Origin: Streptomyces sp. S.PNR 29 | GTDB taxonomy: Bacteria; Actinomycetota; Actinomycetes; Streptomycetales; Streptomycetaceae | Direction: 5' to 3' | DNA length: 64,000 nucleotides | Assembly (NCBI RefSeq): GCF_030386795.1 | Contig: NZ_JANUQM010000002.1 | Span: 1 to 64,000, forward strand | In this document: in pieces, positions 61,121 through 64,000 of the stretch | Layout: each line of letters begins with the position of its first letter | How positions within the stretch are numbered: the first letter of the stretch is position 1 | Made by a program: the position numbers and the translations under genes | The notes under the pieces: model-generated | Told to the model about the DNA's origin: nothing | The model's database searches: none | Seen by the model: the letters and a program-made list of their open reading frames with translations, nothing else

Positions 61121-62853
61121 CAGGCAGCCTCCGCTTCCGTCAGCTGGGAGAGCACGATCTCCCGGTACGTCTCGTTGTCCGCCATCAGCTCGTGGTGCCG
61201 GCCCGTGCCGACGACCAGGCCCTCGTCGAGGACGACGATCCGGTCGGCGTCCCGGATGGTCGCCACGCGCTGGGCGACGATGACGACGGTCGCCTCGGCG
61301 GTCTCGGCTGCGAGGGCCGCGCGCAGGGCCGCGTCGGTGGCGTAGTCGAGCGCGGAGAAGGAGTCGTCGAAGAGGTAGATCTCCGGGCGCTGGACGAGCG
61401 TGCGGGCGATGGCCAGGCGCTGGCGCTGACCTCCGGAGACATTGGTGCCGCCCTGTGCGATGGGCGCGTTCAGCCCGCCCTCCAGCCGCTCCACGAAGTC
61501 CCTGGCCTGCGCCACCTCCAGCGCGTGCCACAGCTCCTCGTCGGTGGCGTCCGGGTTGCCGTACCGCAGGTTGGTGGCGACGGTGCCCGCGAACAGGTAC
61601 GGCTTCTGCGGCACCAGCCCGACGGTCCGCGCCAGCACCTTGGGGTCGATGGTCCGCACGTCCACGCCGTCCACGAGCACCTCCCCGTCGGTCGCGTCGA
61701 ACAGCCGCGGCACCAGCCCGAGCAGCGTCGACTTCCCGCTGCCGGTGGAGCCGATGACGGCGGTGGTCTCGCCGGGACGGGCGACCAGGCCGATGTTCCT
61801 CAGCACCGGCTCCTCGGCGCCCGGATAGCGGAAGCCGGCGTCGCGGATCTCCAGATGGCCGTGGCGGCGCAGCCGGGTGACGGGTGCCGTCGGCGGCACG
61901 ACGCTGGACGAGGTGTCCAGGACCTCCTGGATGCGCTCGGCGCACACCTCCGCCCGCGGCACCATCATGAACATGAAGGTGGCCATCATCACGGACATGA
62001 CGATCTGCATCAGATAGGCGAGGAAGGCGGTCAGGTCACCGATCTGCATGCCGCCGCTGTCGATGCGGTGCGCACCGAACCACACCACGGCGAGGGACGA
62101 CAGGTTCACCACCGTCATGACGATCGGGAACATCAGCGCGAGCAGGTTCCCGGTGCCCATCGCCATGTCGGTGAGCTCGGCGTTGGCCTTCCGGAAGCGC
62201 TGCTGCTCGTACTCGTCGCGGACGAAGGCGCGGATGACGCGGTTGCCGGAGATCTGCTCGCGCAGCACCCGGTTCACCGTGTCGAGGCGCTCCTGCATGG
62301 TCCTGAACAGCGGCCGCAGCCGCCGCACGATCAGCGTCACGCAGATGCCCAGCACCGGCACGACCGCGACCAGCACCCCGGACAGCGGCACGTCCAGGCC
62401 GAGGGCCAGCACGATGCCGCCGACGCACATGATGGGCGCCGACACCATCAGCGTGAACGTCATCAGGGCCAGCATCTGCACCTGCTGGACGTCGTTGGTG
62501 GTCCGGGTGATGAGCGAGGGCGCGCCGAAGTGGCCGACCTCGCGCGCGGAGAAGGACTGCACCCGGTCGAAGACGGCGGCCCGCACGTCCCGGCCGAGCG
62601 CGGACGCCGTCCGCGCGCCGTAGTACACGGCACCGACGTTGCACACGACCTGGGCCAGCGAGATGCCGATCATCAGGGCGCCGTAGCCGAGGATGTAGCC
62701 GGTGTCCCCGTGCACGACGCCGTTGTCGATGATGTCCGCGTTCAGCGTGGGCAGGTAGAGGGTGGCGCAGGTCTGCAGGAACTGCAGCAGCACCAGTAAG
62801 ACGATGGGTTTTCGGTAGGGCCTGAGGAAGGTCCGTAGAAGTCGTATGAGCAC
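61120..62853 (-). CDS. ABC exporter half-transporter, first subunit
   Basis: 577 residues from the GTG at 62853 (VLIRLLRTFLRPYRKP), with GAGAGA eight bases upstream; a longer frame from 62916 has no RBS and adds only a polar tail. Membrane domain with six helices, ATPase with Walker A GSTGSGKSTL, signature NVSGGQRQRLAIARTL, and Walker B IYLFDDSFSALD where Asp replaces the catalytic Glu. A heterodimer with one degenerate site, as in BmrCD/TmrAB, is the likely complex together with the following gene. Confidence 0.92.
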   Translation of the reverse strand: MLIRLLRTFLRPYRKPIVLLVLLQFLQTCATLYLPTLNADIIDNGVVHGDTGYILGYGALMIGISLAQVVCNVGAVYYGARTASALGRDVRAAVFDRVQSFSAREVGHFGAPSLITRTTNDVQQVQMLALMTFTLMVSAPIMCVGGIVLALGLDVPLSGVLVAVVPVLGICVTLIVRRLRPLFRTMQERLDTVNRVLREQISGNRVIRAFVRDEYEQQRFRKANAELTDMAMGTGNLLALMFPIVMTVVNLSSLAVVWFGAHRIDSGGMQIGDLTAFLAYLMQIVMSVMMATFMFMMVPRAEVCAERIQEVLDTSSSVVPPTAPVTRLRRHGHLEIRDAGFRYPGAEEPVLRNIGLVARPGETTAVIGSTGSGKSTLLGLVPRLFDATDGEVLVDGVDVRTIDPKVLARTVGLVPQKPYLFAGTVATNLRYGNPDATDEELWHALEVAQARDFVERLEGGLNAPIAQGGTNVSGGQRQRLAIARTLVQRPEIYLFDDSFSALDYATDAALRAALAAETAEATVVIVAQRVATIRDADRIVVLDEGLVVGTGRHHELMADNETYREIVLSQLTEAEAA

Positions 62854-62961
62854 GCTGTGGTCTCTCGGAGTCGTCGGTGGGGCGATTGGTTGCCCTTGGC
62901 CCCTATCGTCGAACACTCCACCCGCGTTACCTCAACTGATTAACCCAACAGAGTCGGGCGC

Positions 62962-64000
62962 CTAGGGACGAAACGCCCCCGGGTGGGTCTGGTCCCGTAC
63001 GGCCACGAACTGCTGGCGCACGGCCTGCCCCACCGCCAGCTCCTCGCCCGGCTCCAGGACCTGCGCGGCCGCACCCTGCCAGGTCGGCGGGGTACGCGGA
63101 TCGAGCGTGCCCTGGGAGACGCCGAGCGCCCAGGCCGCCTGCCGGGCGGCGCCGATCGCGGCGTAGTCCGCGGGCTGCGGTACGACGACCTGCGTCCCGA
63201 ACAGCGAGGGCGCCGCCGCCTGCACCGCGGGCAGCTCGGCGGCCTGCCCCAGCAGGAAGATCCGCCGCACGTCCACGCCCCGCCCGCGCAGCACGTCCAG
63301 CGCGTCGGCGAGCCCGCACAGCATGCCCTCGAACGCGGCCCGCGCCAGGTGCTCCGGCTTCATCGACTCCCGCCGGAGCCCTGCCAGGGTCCCCGCGGTG
63401 TGCGGCAGGTTCGGCGTCCGCTCACCCTCCAGGTAGGGGAGGAGGACGAGCCCGTGCGACCCGGGCGTCGACTTCATCGCCAGGTCGGACAGGCTCTCCA
63501 GATCGGGCAGCCCGAGCAGCTCGGCGGTCCCGCGCAGCGTGCGTACGGCGTTCAGGGTGGTGACGACCGGCAGATGCATGCCGGTCGCGTCGGCCAGGGA
63601 GGTGATCATCCCGCTCTGGTCGACGAGCGCCTCGGGGTGGACGGCCATGACGGACCCGGACGCGCCCAGCGAGACCACCGCGTCACCCAGCCCGATCCCG
63701 AGCCCGAAGGCCGCGGCCATCGTCTCGCCGGTGCCGACGGAGATCAGCAGCCCCTCCGGGGTCGTACCGGCCGCGTCCGCCGGGCCGATCACCTCGGGCA
63801 CCATGGCCTGGTGCCCGAGCGCCAGCTCGATCAGATCGGGCCGGTAGGCCCCGGTCGCGGCCGACCAGTAGCCGGTCCCGGAGGCGCCGCCCCGGTCGGT
63901 GGTCCTGCGGACCGGCCGCCCGAGCAGCTGCCACACCAGCCAGTCGTGCGCCTGCATGAGGATCGCGGTGCGCAGGGCGTTGTCGGGCTCGGTTCTCGCC
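62962..64000 (-). CDS. FGGY-family carbohydrate kinase (xylulokinase-like), truncated at window end
   Basis: The frame runs off the window; about 345 C-terminal residues are present, beginning ARTEPDNALRTAILMQAHDW. TDRGGASGTGYWSAATGAY, SVGTGETMAAAFGLGIGLGD, PYLEGERTPNLPHTAGTLAG and the C-terminal RIFLLGQAAELPAVQAAAPS with PADYAAIGAARQAAW match xylulose kinase. Phosphorylates a pentulose at the expense of ATP for the pentose phosphate pathway. Usually next to xylose isomerase; whether that holds lies outside the window. Last gene before a divergent ABC operon, with 108 bp between. Confidence 0.88.
   Translation of the reverse strand, partial: ARTEPDNALRTAILMQAHDWLVWQLLGRPVRRTTDRGGASGTGYWSAATGAYRPDLIELALGHQAMVPEVIGPADAAGTTPEGLLISVGTGETMAAAFGLGIGLGDAVVSLGASGSVMAVHPEALVDQSGMITSLADATGMHLPVVTTLNAVRTLRGTAELLGLPDLESLSDLAMKSTPGSHGLVLLPYLEGERTPNLPHTAGTLAGLRRESMKPEHLARAAFEGMLCGLADALDVLRGRGVDVRRIFLLGQAAELPAVQAAAPSLFGTQVVVPQPADYAAIGAARQAAWALGVSQGTLDPRTPPTWQGAAAQVLEPGEELAVGQAVRQQFVAVRDQTHPGAFRP

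Noticed and set aside
59192..62853. ABC pair as exporter of the island product
   Set aside because: It is 14 kb away, in high-GC core DNA and separated by housekeeping genes; the island has its own MFS exporter.
1..64000. CRISPR array, tRNA or rRNA genes
   Set aside because: Reading through the window gave no spaced direct repeats of CRISPR type and no cloverleaf or rRNA-like segments that I could recognise.

Overview
The window is high-GC actinobacterial chromosome, almost certainly Streptomyces. Coding regions run at roughly 70-77% G+C with strong third-position GC bias, GTG starts are frequent, and several gene sets are typical of the genus: HrdA-type sigma factor next to dnaG and dgt, a class F sortase pair, paired glycogen-debranching-like hydrolases with a ROK regulator, pyruvate phosphate dikinase, and a mycothiol-type enzyme. 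The order ppdK ... nirBD ... SoxR-box FMN reductase ... M4 protease ... nasA ... dgt ... dnaG ... hrdA matches, as I remember it, the SCO2494-SCO2465 part of S. coelicolor, read as core chromosome.

Layout. 1-14 kb: end of a large P-type ATPase, a repeat-rich gap, an MFS exporter divergent from a tRNA-dihydrouridine synthase, a membrane sulfatase-fold enzyme, two overlapping glycan hydrolase-like genes divergent from a ROK regulator. 14-17 kb: ppdK with a palindrome-rich leader. 17-24 kb: erythromycin-esterase-like gene and MerR regulator sharing an operator, an ArsR-glyoxalase pair with a probable leaderless promoter, a Tat-exported PhoX-like protein, and a two-component system. 24-31 kb: carbonic anhydrase coupled to a SulP transporter, two SDRs, a VOC protein, a TetR regulator and a small calcium-motif protein. 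31-36 kb: nirD/nirB/FAD oxidoreductase operon with a GlnR-like direct repeat, then a TauE/SafE permease. 36-39 kb: HxlR regulator, sortase and partner, and a SoxR-controlled FMN reductase. 45-64 kb: M4 protease, nitrate reductase, sirohydrochlorin chelatase, dgt, an FAD reductase, dnaG, hrdA, a two-gene ABC exporter and a truncated FGGY kinase.

The part that stands out is 39.2-45.4 kb. It has lower G+C, is bordered on one side by a degraded transposase-like fragment, and forms one tight minus-strand operon: a small unknown protein, a 56-residue peptide with a strong ribosome binding site, a SAICAR-synthetase (PurC) paralogue with an altered substrate loop, an MFS exporter, a GT4 glycosyltransferase and a HAD phosphatase. 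A divergent TrmB/LuxR-type regulator carries a TTA codon, implying bldA control. It looks like a small specialised-metabolite or modified-peptide cluster in which a purine-pathway ligase has been recruited. I do not recognise it as a described system; its product is an inference.

Two near-identical 82-84 bp palindromic-ended elements (28.1 and 36.4 kb) sit exactly at CTAG sites that supply the stop codons of neighbouring genes and look like a MITE family. No rRNA, tRNA or CRISPR array was seen.
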